Source: Tatumella citrea (lineage in GTDB: Bacteria; Pseudomonadota; Gammaproteobacteria; Enterobacterales; Enterobacteriaceae). From it: 64,000 nt of DNA. The position numbers and the translations under genes were made by a program. Below, piece after piece: positions 21,901-28,790 of the stretch. Every line of letters begins with the position of its first letter. Position 1 is the first letter of the stretch. The notes beneath the pieces were generated by a model. The model was not told the DNA's origin. It did not search any database and saw only the letters and a list, made by a program, of their open reading frames with translations. The DNA is taken from contig NZ_CP015579.1 of assembly GCF_002163585.1 (NCBI RefSeq), positions 1,798,001 through 1,862,000 on the forward strand. Reading direction: 5' to 3'.

Positions 21901-21975
21901 CGTAGTCAGGTGAAAAGGATTGAAGGCGAGGCCGTACGTCATCCGGTACAGGCGTTACTGGAAATCGTCCGCTAA
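18919..21975 (+). CDS. ydiJ: YdiJ, FAD/Fe-S oxidoreductase (D-2-hydroxyglutarate dehydrogenase type)
   Basis: 1018 residues, identical in length to E. coli YdiJ. It is a fused enzyme: an N-terminal PCMH-type FAD-binding domain with ARGGGTGTNGQSLN near residue 85-98, an FAD-linked oxidase C domain (GEHGKGYRG, RNRLNPGKI), then a ferredoxin-like part with CLGCKACSTQCP near residue 673 and a C-terminal CCG-type domain (AGCCGMAGTYGHE). Enzymes of this architecture oxidise D-2-hydroxyacids and pass electrons on through the iron-sulfur part; E. coli YdiJ has been reported to act on D-2-hydroxyglutarate. In E. coli ydiH/menI and suf genes follow; here they do not. Confidence 0.95.
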   Translation: MIPQISQAPGLSPQVLSFIETLTKQGFTGDIATDYGARLSMSVDNSIYQCLPDAIVFPRSVADVTLVSRIAGQAEFAGLTFTARGGGTGTNGQSLNQGVIVDLSRHMNHILEINTEEGWVKVQAGVVKDQLNQWLKPYGFFFSPELSTSNRATIGGMINTDASGQGSLVYGKTSDHVLGLRAVLEGGELIDTRAMPVSLAENIAAEQTREGNIYSEVLSACRDNRQLIIDKFPKLNRFLTGYDLRHVLSDDLQTFDLTRILCGSEGTLAFITEARLDITRIPKIRQLVNIKYDSFDSALRNAPFLVQAKALSVETVDSKVLNLAREDIVWHSVSELITDVPGEEMLGLNLVEFAGDDIELANRQVSDLCERLDQLMADKQAGIIGYQLCTQLDEVERIYAMRKKAVGLLGNAKGHAKPIPFVEDTAVPPEHLADYITDFRALLDGHGLSYGMFGHVDAGVLHVRPALDMCDPQQEVLMKRISDQVVALTASYGGLLWGEHGKGYRGAYTADFFGPELFHQVRRIKRAFDPRNRLNPGKICTPLGSNEQLKPIESPTRGSFDRQIPVTVRDEWRGAMECNGNGLCFNFDVNSPMCPSMKITRNRLHSPKGRATLTREWLRLLADQGINPQQLEQTLPQNVLSLRGFISKLKNTRQAAKGSYDFSHEVKEAMSGCLGCKACSTQCPIKIDVPSFRSRFLQLYHSRYLRPVSDHLVAAVESYTPLMAKAPRLFNFFLTNPQVQALSRKHIGMVDLPALSSPTLKQQLAGHQALQTTPQDLRGMTAAQRQEHVLVVQDPFTSYYEASLVNDLIRLISKLGFKPVLLPFTPNGKAQHVKGFLQRFAKTAQKSADFLNEIAELGIPMVGTDPALVLCYRDEYQQVLGDKRGDFKVLLAHEWLDQVTADRAEQQPDGDAWYLFPHCTENTALPMAAPRWKSIFSRFGANLETVNAGCCGMAGTYGHETKNLENSLGIYQLSWQPHMEKRSRNRCLATGYSCRSQVKRIEGEAVRHPVQALLEIVR

Positions 21976-21985
21976 ACCCTGGTAT

Positions 21986-22009
21986 CAGAGGGACCGCTGC
22001 GTCCCTCTG
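21986..22009. terminator. Hairpin between ydiJ and the convergent Fur-controlled gene
   Basis: A perfect 9-bp stem CAGAGGGAC-CGCTGC-GTCCCTCTG lies 11 bases after ydiJ and 8 bases after the stop of the opposing gene. No T-tract is present on either side, so it may act weakly or with Rho. Confidence 0.45.
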
Positions 22010-22016
22010 CTACTGT

Positions 22017-22421
22017 TCAGGGAAGTTGTTCGGAGTAACAAAAGAACTGTTCCTGCAAACTACACACCTGCTCCCATTCCCCTTCCTGCATCAGCAGATG
22101 GCTCAGCCTGCTAAGTGAATAGCGTGCCAGTTGCAATGCCTGTAAACGAAACAGTGTCTCACGTTGCTCATCGGCCATTTCATGAATTAATTGCTGGTGG
22201 AGATCCAGCAGTATTGAGGTATAACGCGCATCATCCCCTTGCATCTGACATTTATCAGCCATACTCAGGCAGAGATCATTAAACCCGCGTAATACCGCCA
22301 GTGAACTGTCTGCGGCTTTTAATTCGGCTTTACTGGTGTGAAACTCCCTGCACATATTTCTGAGTGTCTGATGATATTCTTCAAGGTGCTGATTTATCCA
22401 ACCGGAAAATGAGATCATCAT
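22017..22421 (-). CDS. Unrecognised Fur-regulated small alpha-helical protein
   Basis: 134 residues from the ATG at 22421 (a second ATG follows at 22418); AAAGGG provides the ribosome site. The protein is predicted cytoplasmic and mostly helical, rich in Leu/Gln/Glu with several heptad-like stretches, and has four cysteines, a YHQTLRNMCREFH segment and a Met/His/Gln-rich central part (CLSMADKCQMQG). No family was recognised. An almost perfect Fur box overlaps its promoter, so it should be switched on by iron starvation. It occupies the place where E. coli carries the Fur-regulated suf operon, but it resembles no Suf protein. Confidence 0.7.
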   Translation of the reverse strand: MMISFSGWINQHLEEYHQTLRNMCREFHTSKAELKAADSSLAVLRGFNDLCLSMADKCQMQGDDARYTSILLDLHQQLIHEMADEQRETLFRLQALQLARYSLSRLSHLLMQEGEWEQVCSLQEQFFCYSEQLP

Positions 22422-22436
22422 AACAAACCCTTTAAC

Positions 22437-22455
22437 AATAATGATAATCATTATC
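22437..22455. promoter_or_regulatory. Fur box
   Basis: AATAATGATAATCATTATC matches the 19-bp Fur consensus (GATAATGATAATCATTATC) at 18 of 19 positions. On the minus strand it covers the -10 (GATAAT, 22455-22450) of a promoter with -35 TTGCAA (22479-22474, spacer 18), and lies 16 bp before the start codon of the gene at 22421. It should repress that gene when iron is sufficient. Confidence 0.88.
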
Positions 22456-22483
22456 ATATCTTTGTCGGGGCTATTGCAAGTAT

Positions 22484-22514
22484 AAAATGCCCGGATAATC
22501 ATTTTATCCGGGGC
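22484..22514 (-). terminator. Terminator of the sulfonate gene pair
   Basis: A perfect 9-bp stem CCCGGATAA (22490-22498) with TTATCCGGG (22504-22512), five-base loop, followed on the minus strand by CATTTTATA. It insulates the upstream Fur-controlled promoter from ssuA-like transcription. Confidence 0.75.
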
Positions 22515-22574
22515 GTTCTGTTCCTGAGTGGCAGGCTACGGGTCAGGTGATTAATCAGTTCGACTGCCGGCAGG

Positions 22575-23519
22575 CTATTGGGTAAATGCTGCCGCAAAGG
22601 AAGGGTCAGTGACCTTTTGAATATCAAAGGCTGACGGCAGGGTCCCGGTCTGATGTAAAAAATCGGCGGTTTGCTGGAAATCGCGCGCTGCCTGAGGGTC
22701 AACAGGCCCGACGGTCATATTGGCATTGCTGATCCAGTGCAGTGACACTGTGGGATCCAGGTTTGCCTTTTTCGCCCAGATAGCCGCGTATTCAGTTTTG
22801 TGGGTTGCTACCCACTGACGGGCCAGAACCAGCCGTTTCAGGAAGTCGCTGATTTCCGCCCGGTGATTATCGATAGCCTGATTGCTGGCCGCAATCGCTG
22901 AAATTCCCGGCATGAGTCCCCGGGCAGTAAGCAGCGTTTTTGCCCCGGAAAATACAATCTGCTGAGAGACATAAGGTTCCCAGACCGGAAAAGCATCGAT
23001 ACTGCCGTTAATCAGTGCCGAAGAAGCATCCAGCGGCATCAGCTTAACGAATTTGACATAGTCATCCGGCAACCCGGCCTGCGCCAGTGCCCGCAGGATC
23101 AATTGCTGGCTCCAGGCACCTGGCCAGTACGCCACTTTTTTTCCTTTGAGGTCACGAATACTTTTTGCCGGTGAATTTTTAGCCACCAGTAGTGCAATGG
23201 TGTCCGGATTCTGACGTGAAACACCGATTAACCGTACCGGGGCATTTTTGGCGGCCAGAAAAGTAAACCCTGAATCACCCAGAAATCCGATATCCAGCGC
23301 CCCGGCATCCAGCGCTTCTGCCAGCGGGGCTGCCGACTGGAAGTGTTTCCATGATACGGTATAGGGCGCTCCCTTCAGTACGCCGGACGCTTCCACAGAG
23401 GCTTCTACATTATAGTAATTCTGATCACCAATATTCAGGGTGGTCTGTGCGCTGGCCTGAGCGGCAACTGCCGCAAGAGATGCTAACAACAGGCTGCGCC
23501 ATATAACATTCAGTTTCAT
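22575..23519 (-). CDS. SsuA-like aliphatic sulfonate-binding periplasmic protein
   Basis: 314 residues. A Sec signal peptide (1-24, ending ASA) precedes a type II periplasmic-binding fold with SsuA/TauA signatures: NIGDQNYYNVEASVEASG, ALDAGALDIGFLGDSG, LKGKKVAYWPGAWSQQLILRAL and SIDAFPVWEPYV. In the family it delivers alkanesulfonates to an SsuBC ABC transporter. No permease or ATPase is adjacent, so it must use one encoded elsewhere or be a stranded remnant. Its ATG shares one base with the stop of the upstream monooxygenase gene, so translation is probably coupled. Confidence 0.85.
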   Translation of the reverse strand: MKLNVIWRSLLLASLAAVAAQASAQTTLNIGDQNYYNVEASVEASGVLKGAPYTVSWKHFQSAAPLAEALDAGALDIGFLGDSGFTFLAAKNAPVRLIGVSRQNPDTIALLVAKNSPAKSIRDLKGKKVAYWPGAWSQQLILRALAQAGLPDDYVKFVKLMPLDASSALINGSIDAFPVWEPYVSQQIVFSGAKTLLTARGLMPGISAIAASNQAIDNHRAEISDFLKRLVLARQWVATHKTEYAAIWAKKANLDPTVSLHWISNANMTVGPVDPQAARDFQQTADFLHQTGTLPSAFDIQKVTDPSFAAAFTQ

Positions 23520-24607
23520 CAGTGCTGCTCCGCAAGAGGTGTAAGGCTGGAAAGGTGATCGCGTAATGCAGGAATAAGCCCGGTACCGTAACGGATAGTG
23601 TCCTCTAATGGGTCAAAACCGCGCAGTAAGAAGGCAGAGGCTCCCTGTTGATAATATTTACCCAGTGCTGTGGCAACCTGTTCCGGTGTGCCGACCAGTG
23701 CGGTAGAGTTCCACTGGGCACCGGTCAGTTGAGCTATTCCCATCCATAAGCGCTCGTCCAGAACTTCCCCGCGTTTTGCCGCGGCAAGCAGCCGTTGCGA
23801 ACCAGCGTTGGCAGGGGCATGGTTACTGACCGGAAGGCCTAGTCGCTGGCGATTTTCGCGCATTCGTTCGAGAATTTCGTGGGCCCGTGCCCATGCCTGT
23901 TGTTCGGTATCTGCAACTATCGGCCGGAAAGAGACTGAGAAGCGCGGATCACGGCCTCTTGCTCTGGCAGCCTGACGTACCTGCTGCGTATGTCTGGTAA
24001 AATCGGCCAGTGGCTCTCCCCACAGCATATAGGTATCAGCATGGTCAGCGGCTACTTCAACAGCGGCAGCTGAGGCGCCACTGAAGTACACAGGAATATG
24101 GGGGTGCTGCAGAGGTTTCACGTCTGTCAGTGCGCCGACAAAGCGGTAAAACTCTCCGTGATAATCGACCGGGGTCGATGAAGTCCAGATCGTTTTCAGG
24201 ATTTCAAGATACTCGCGGGTACGCTGATAGCGTTGGTCATGATTCAGAAAATCACCGTCCCGTTGCTGGTCGGTGTCGCTACCGCCAGTAATAACGTTCA
24301 GAGATAAACGACCACGACTGAAATGATCCAAGGTCGCTAACTGACGAGCGGCCAGTGGCGGAGCGATAACTCCCGGGCGGTAGGCCAGTAAAATGCCCAG
24401 CTTCTCGGTGGCAGCTGCAATAAATGAACTCACTACTGCGCCTTCGGCACCATTTGAAAAATAACCGACCAGAACTTTGTCAAATCCTGCAGCCTCGTGT
24501 GCTTTGGCAAAGCGGCTGACATACTCCGGATCTACCGCCCCGGCGATGGGCTGATCAACTTCTGTGGATGGTGTGGCTGTCACCATACCAATGATTTCCG
24601 CACTCAT
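23519..24607 (-). CDS. SsuD-like FMN-dependent alkanesulfonate monooxygenase (LLM class)
   Basis: 362 residues from the ATG at 24607, which has a GGGAG ribosome site. It is a bacterial-luciferase-like TIM barrel: GYFSNGAEGAVVSSFIAA, LLAYRPGVIAPPLAARQLATLDHFSRGRLSLNVITGGSDTDQ and YFSGASAAAVEVAADHADTYMLWGEP are typical of SsuD/MsuD/SfnG-type sulfonate or sulfone monooxygenases. With reduced FMN these release sulfite from C1-C10 sulfonates. It needs a partner FMN reductase (SsuE), not present here. It heads a two-gene operon with the binding protein. Confidence 0.85.
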   Translation of the reverse strand: MSAEIIGMVTATPSTEVDQPIAGAVDPEYVSRFAKAHEAAGFDKVLVGYFSNGAEGAVVSSFIAAATEKLGILLAYRPGVIAPPLAARQLATLDHFSRGRLSLNVITGGSDTDQQRDGDFLNHDQRYQRTREYLEILKTIWTSSTPVDYHGEFYRFVGALTDVKPLQHPHIPVYFSGASAAAVEVAADHADTYMLWGEPLADFTRHTQQVRQAARARGRDPRFSVSFRPIVADTEQQAWARAHEILERMRENRQRLGLPVSNHAPANAGSQRLLAAAKRGEVLDERLWMGIAQLTGAQWNSTALVGTPEQVATALGKYYQQGASAFLLRGFDPLEDTIRYGTGLIPALRDHLSSLTPLAEQH

Positions 24608-24689
24608 GAAAACTCCCGACAAATCATCTTCTGACAGGTAACCCGCTGACCGGGGTTAGTAAGTGGGGCAGACTATAACGCAACTGGTA

Positions 24690-24724
24690 ATATTCATTAA
24701 ATTCATTATAAGGATAATGAATAT
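24690..24724 (-). promoter_or_regulatory. Promoter/operator region of the sulfonate pair
   Basis: ATATTCATTA (24690-24699) and TAATGAATAT (24715-24724) form a perfect inverted repeat, with a third ATTCATTA unit (24701-24708) between them. On the minus strand a TATAAT -10 (24710-24705) sits inside it with a poor -35, suggesting activator dependence (CysB/Cbl-type control would fit the pathway, inference only). It is about 80-115 bp upstream of the monooxygenase start. The rest of 24608-24896 holds nothing recognised. Confidence 0.5.
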
Positions 24725-24896
24725 GCGAAAATGTGATTTAATGGTGGCAGGGTGTTGAACTCAGTGCAGCAGGTACATGGCAGGCATTCGGGAAAAGTCA
24801 GGTCAGACAGAGACAGCGGTAAGCAATCAGGGAGGTACCAGGAAGAAGATGGCAGATAAAATAGGGCGCAGGAAAATCTGAACCGGAAGCCGGAAC

Positions 24897-24930
24897 AAAA
24901 AAAATGGCGCCCCTGGGGCGCCATTTTCAT
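24897..24930 (-). terminator. lpp terminator
   Basis: AAAATGGCGCC-CCTGG-GGCGCCATTTT: 11-bp perfect arms at 24901-24927 with A/T tracts on both sides, 12-15 bases after the lpp stop. A strong terminator is typical of this very abundant mRNA. Confidence 0.9.
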
Positions 24931-24941
24931 TACCAGGACGC

Positions 24942-25230
<289 letters not shown>

Positions 25231-25439
25231 CAAAGCTTTTTGAGTTGAGAATATATTTTTTATGAGAACATGCTTAATTTTGCTTATTCGGTCAAAGAAA
25301 CAGCGATTAAAAAATTATGATAAATTTTTTAGTAAAAACATTAGGTTTTAATCGGATTTTCCTTAATCTAAAATCGCATTTTTAGTAGATTTTTATTTTT
25401 TTTAGCTCTGAATTAAAATAAAAAGGAATAAAAAAGGCG

Positions 25440-25449
25440 CCCCGCAGGA
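25440..25449. repeat. Left 10-bp target duplication of the IS4-like element
   Basis: CCCCGCAGGA directly abuts the left end of the element and is repeated exactly at 26865-26874. Confidence 0.88.
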
Positions 25450-25458
25450 TAATGCCGG

Positions 25459-26781
25459 TCACTTAAGGTGACCGGCATTGTTTTTAAAGGGATATTTCGA
25501 CCTTTTCTCCCTCACTTCTCTCACATATTCCCGTTCTCGTCGTGGTGGCAGTTTCAGCATCCCGGCATTACTGTAAAAGTGTTTAAGGTGACCCGGGATG
25601 GCTCCCGGTGAAGCCCACGGCAGACCGATCAGTAGCCGTAATATCTCTGATACTGCACCGCTGAAGCTCAACTGGTAAGGCAGGTAATTTCCTTTCAGGC
25701 TGAACGCCATTTTAATCATCTGGTAACGCACCAGGTTATACGTCAGCAGTATTCCCCATAACTCCTGCTTCACCAGATCGGGCAACCGGCTTCTCAGCGT
25801 CCAGCGGTTTCCCAGTAAAAACTGCTTTGCCTCACGATATCCCAGCTCGATTTCCCAGCGATGCTTATAAAGTTCTGCCACGTCAGTCGCCGGATAACGC
25901 ATCGCATCTGTCATGGAAGTGACTACCTGCCGTTCCGTCCCGTTCACTTTCCGCCTGATTAGCCTCACTATGAGTTCTTCCGGCAGGCCTTTCCATTGCT
26001 TTCTGGCCTGAGGCGTGGTTTTCAGTCGTATCAGTTCGTCCTGCCTGCCGAGCTTTCGTACCACTTCATACTGAGTGTTCTTTTTCAGCGGCGTTAGCCA
26101 GTGGCGATTTTCACCTGCATTATGCCAGTCATGTAACAACCCTAAAGAGTAAAAGCCCTTATCAAACAGCGTAATACTGTTATCCGGTGCATTTTCTGCC
26201 AGCTGAGCGGCCAGCCGCATTTCGTTGATATCGTAGCGACCTGACACACTTGCACGCAGCAGATGGCTGCTGAGTTCCATCAGACACACCATACGAACCT
26301 GAGGATAACCGCGTTCACCATGCTGATTAGATGCTTTGCCGAAGGCCTCTGCATTTTCAGGAGTGTCCCGGGTATGCCAGACAACGCCATCAACAGCATT
26401 AAGCGTCAACCCGTGCCAGAGAGGATGTCTGGCTTCTTCGTGCCAGTGTTGTTGAGTGAGATCAAACAGGACCCGGATGGCATCTTCGCCCAGTGTTTTT
26501 CGGCGGGCAATCACAGAGCTGGGTGCGGTAAATGACCGTCCGGTCCGGTCAACAATATCCATCAAATTCACGATATGGCTCATGGGCTTATTGTTGAATA
26601 TGGCCATACCGATAACCAGCCAGACCATCGACTCAAGGGGAAGTTTACGCTTACGCAGCGTGACGGTATCAGTGAGGGAAAACGCCTGTAGGATGAGGTC
26701 AGGAGAGAGCAGGTCAGAGAGGCTCTGTACTTCTTCGGGAGCAGTGAGATTAATAATGCCGAGAGCTTGCGAAAGTTCCAT
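25459..26781 (-). CDS. IS4-family DDE transposase
   Basis: 440 residues (IS4 transposase is 442). An N-terminal region with LRKRKLPLESMVWLVIGMA, then the DDE core: first Asp in LNAVDGVVWHT, second Asp in TLFDKGFYSLG, and the YREK-type signature with the catalytic Glu in HRWEIELGYREAKQ. It cuts and pastes its own element. The stop codon lies inside the left inverted repeat. It is oriented with pykF, downstream of it, but a hairpin before its ATG should hinder read-through translation. Confidence 0.95.
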   Translation of the reverse strand: MELSQALGIINLTAPEEVQSLSDLLSPDLILQAFSLTDTVTLRKRKLPLESMVWLVIGMAIFNNKPMSHIVNLMDIVDRTGRSFTAPSSVIARRKTLGEDAIRVLFDLTQQHWHEEARHPLWHGLTLNAVDGVVWHTRDTPENAEAFGKASNQHGERGYPQVRMVCLMELSSHLLRASVSGRYDINEMRLAAQLAENAPDNSITLFDKGFYSLGLLHDWHNAGENRHWLTPLKKNTQYEVVRKLGRQDELIRLKTTPQARKQWKGLPEELIVRLIRRKVNGTERQVVTSMTDAMRYPATDVAELYKHRWEIELGYREAKQFLLGNRWTLRSRLPDLVKQELWGILLTYNLVRYQMIKMAFSLKGNYLPYQLSFSGAVSEILRLLIGLPWASPGAIPGHLKHFYSNAGMLKLPPRREREYVREVREKRSKYPFKNNAGHLK

Positions 26782-26783
26782 TT

Positions 26784-26817
26784 AAAAAGGGTCCATGTCT
26801 GCACATGAACCCTTTTT
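26784..26817 (-). terminator. Hairpin just upstream of the transposase start
   Basis: AAAAAGGGTTCATGT pairs with ACATGGACCCTTTTT across a GCAG loop (one mismatch), ending in T5 directly before the transposase ATG. The element carries its own barrier against transcription entering from outside, as IS4 does. Confidence 0.7.
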
Positions 26818-26864
26818 ACACCAACCACCGGATCGGTCAAATGATCCTTAAACGATCGGCATTA

Positions 26865-26883
26865 CCCCGCAGGACGCCTTTTA
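26865..26883 (-). terminator. Right half of the split pykF terminator with right target duplication
   Basis: Removing the insertion and one copy of CCCCGCAGGA restores, on the minus strand, AAAAGGCGTCC-TGCG-GGGCGCCTTTTT, a textbook terminator 11-40 bp after the pykF stop. Here only one arm (CGCCTTTT with part of the loop) remains next to pykF; the other arm is 1.4 kb away at 25431-25439. Confidence 0.8.
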
Positions 26884-26894
26884 ACGCAAATAGA

Positions 26895-28307
26895 TTAAAT
26901 ACGGTGAACTGAAGCGGTGTTTGTTGTTCCGCTTGGTACTAATGCACCGGAAACCATCACCACAACATCACCTTCCTGAGCAAATCCTGAACTCAGGGCA
27001 ATTTCTTTACCGATACGGTAAAAGTCATCGGTTGAAGCAATTTCTTTCACCAGATGTGTTTCGACACCTTTAGTCACTAACAGCTGACGGGCAGTAGTTT
27101 CGTTGGTAGTCAGCGCCAGAATCCTGGCCGCAGGGAAATATTTGCGGATAGATTTAGCTGATTTACCGCCCTGAGTGGCAACAATAATCAGTGAGGATTC
27201 CAGTTTCTCGGCCGTTTCTACTGCACCGCGACAGACGGCTTCAGTAATACGCAACTTGTGACTATCGTGCAGAGTATCAATACGGCTGCCCATTACACGG
27301 TCGGTACGGTCACAAATGGTGGCCATAATGGTGACGGCTTCCAGAGGATATTTACCTTTGGCGCTTTCACCGGATAACATTACCGCATCAGTTCCGTCGA
27401 GGATGGCGTTCGCCACGTCACCGGCTTCAGCACGGGTAGGGCGAGGGTTCTTAATCATGGAATCCAGCATCTGAGTGGCAGTGATAACCACTTTGCGTGC
27501 TTTATTACATTTTTTGATCATCATTTTCTGGGCGAAGATAACTTCTTCAACCGGAATTTCTACCCCAAGGTCGCCCCTGGCTACCATGATGCCATCAGAA
27601 GCTTCGAGGATTTCATCGAAGTTATTCAGGCCTTCCTGGTTTTCAATTTTAGAAATGATCTGGATATGTTCGCCGCCATGCTGTTTCAGATGCTCGCGAA
27701 TTTCCAGAACATCAGAGCGTTTACGGATGAATGAGGCAGCAACAAAGTCTACTCCCTGCTCACAACCAAAAATCAGGTCGCGTTTATCTTTTTCGGCCAG
27801 CGCCGGTAACTGGATAGAAACGCCAGGCAGGTTAACCCCTTTATTTTCACCCAGGTCTCCGTTATTCAGGACTTTACAGACAACAGTCTGCTCAGTCACT
27901 GAAACTACTTCCATGCCCAACAAACCGTCGTCAACCAGCACGGTATTTCCGACAGCCAGGTCAGCAGCAAAACCAGGATAGGTAACAGCAACCTGTTGAT
28001 TATTACCAATCACTGTCTGATCAGTGGTGAAAGTGAATGTCTGGCCAGCCTGTAAGGACACGTCATTTCCGCCTTCCAGTTTCATGGTGCGGATTTCAGG
28101 GCCTTTGGTATCCAGCAGAATAGCAGCACTGTGTTTGGTTTTAGCTACGACAGCGCGCAGGTTGGCAATACGCTGTCCATGTTCAGCGTAATCACCGTGA
28201 GAGAAATTCAGACGCATCACATTCATACCTGCATCCAGCAGGCGGGTCAGCATCTCTTCAGATTCAGTTTTTGGACCGATGGTACAGACGATTTTGGTTT
28301 TTTTCAT
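26895..28307 (-). CDS. pykF: Pyruvate kinase I
   Basis: 470 residues, the E. coli PykF length. It makes pyruvate and ATP from PEP and ADP and is activated by fructose-1,6-bisphosphate in this family. Visible blocks: [38 protein letters not shown], the signature [26 protein letters not shown] and [12 protein letters not shown]. The terminal domain holds the effector site. It follows a strong promoter; its terminator is interrupted by the IS4-like insertion, so its 3' end may be altered. Confidence 0.97.
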   Translation of the reverse strand: MKKTKIVCTIGPKTESEEMLTRLLDAGMNVMRLNFSHGDYAEHGQRIANLRAVVAKTKHSAAILLDTKGPEIRTMKLEGGNDVSLQAGQTFTFTTDQTVIGNNQQVAVTYPGFAADLAVGNTVLVDDGLLGMEVVSVTEQTVVCKVLNNGDLGENKGVNLPGVSIQLPALAEKDKRDLIFGCEQGVDFVAASFIRKRSDVLEIREHLKQHGGEHIQIISKIENQEGLNNFDEILEASDGIMVARGDLGVEIPVEEVIFAQKMMIKKCNKARKVVITATQMLDSMIKNPRPTRAEAGDVANAILDGTDAVMLSGESAKGKYPLEAVTIMATICDRTDRVMGSRIDTLHDSHKLRITEAVCRGAVETAEKLESSLIIVATQGGKSAKSIRKYFPAARILALTTNETTARQLLVTKGVETHLVKEIASTDDFYRIGKEIALSSGFAQEGDVVVMVSGALVPSGTTNTASVHRI

Positions 28308-28790
28308 GACGGGTTATCTATAAGTTGTAATGGATGAGAATACAGAGACCGCCGGCGAGGCTCGCCAGCGGCACGAAATTTGGTCCTGGACAGCACAAAC
28401 TCACAGGGGCGAATACGATAATAAGACGGATAAAAGGGGGGTAATGCGTAACAGACTGCATTACACACAGGCAGATCAGAAAAGGATGTTGCGCAAACTT
28501 CAGCCGTTAATACTCTTATCACGTTATTCGCGGACACCGTTCAAGTGGACAACGAGGTTATTATAGTCACTAAGTGAGCGGAAACCAAACAGAAATCGGT
28601 GGGGGGGCTGACTGAACGGTTAAAGAATGATATTGCGCAACAGACAGTCATATTTCATGTTGTACTACGGGCGCGGGCTCCGGGGATAAACTGATGATGG
28701 CAAACAACCTTTTTTCGTTTCCTTGCTCAGCGACCGGAAACCGCCGGCAACCTGTTACAGCAACAGGCTACCGGTGGTGCCGGATGCCGG
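28308..28790. promoter_or_regulatory. pykF promoter region
   Basis: On the minus strand TTGGTT (28588-28583), a 17-bp spacer and TATAAT (28565-28560) form a strong promoter, giving a pykF leader of about 250 nt. Between treC and this promoter (28600-28790) there is a CCTGTT/AACAGG hairpin at 28750-28766 that may help end treC transcription. No ORF is supported. Confidence 0.6.

Larger units (their letters stand above)
25450..26864 (-). mobile_element. IS4-family insertion sequence, complete
   Basis: A 1415-bp element with 19-bp imperfect terminal inverted repeats (TAATGCCG at both outer ends; 16 of 19 matching), one full-length transposase and a 10-bp direct target repeat. Size, end sequence (TAATGCCGATC...TTAAGG) and protein all resemble E. 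coli IS4 (1426 bp). The intact ORF and exact target repeats suggest a recent, possibly active insertion. It has landed in the stem-loop that terminated pykF. Confidence 0.93.

Noticed and set aside
24706..24930. 74-aa minus-strand open frame between lpp and the sulfonate pair
   Set aside because: It covers the lpp terminator and has a low-complexity Phe/Ser/Leu/Cys product; not credible.
28600..28640. Cra (FruR) site upstream of pykF
   Set aside because: TGAACGGTTAA is close to the consensus but lacks the central symmetry, so it was not annotated.
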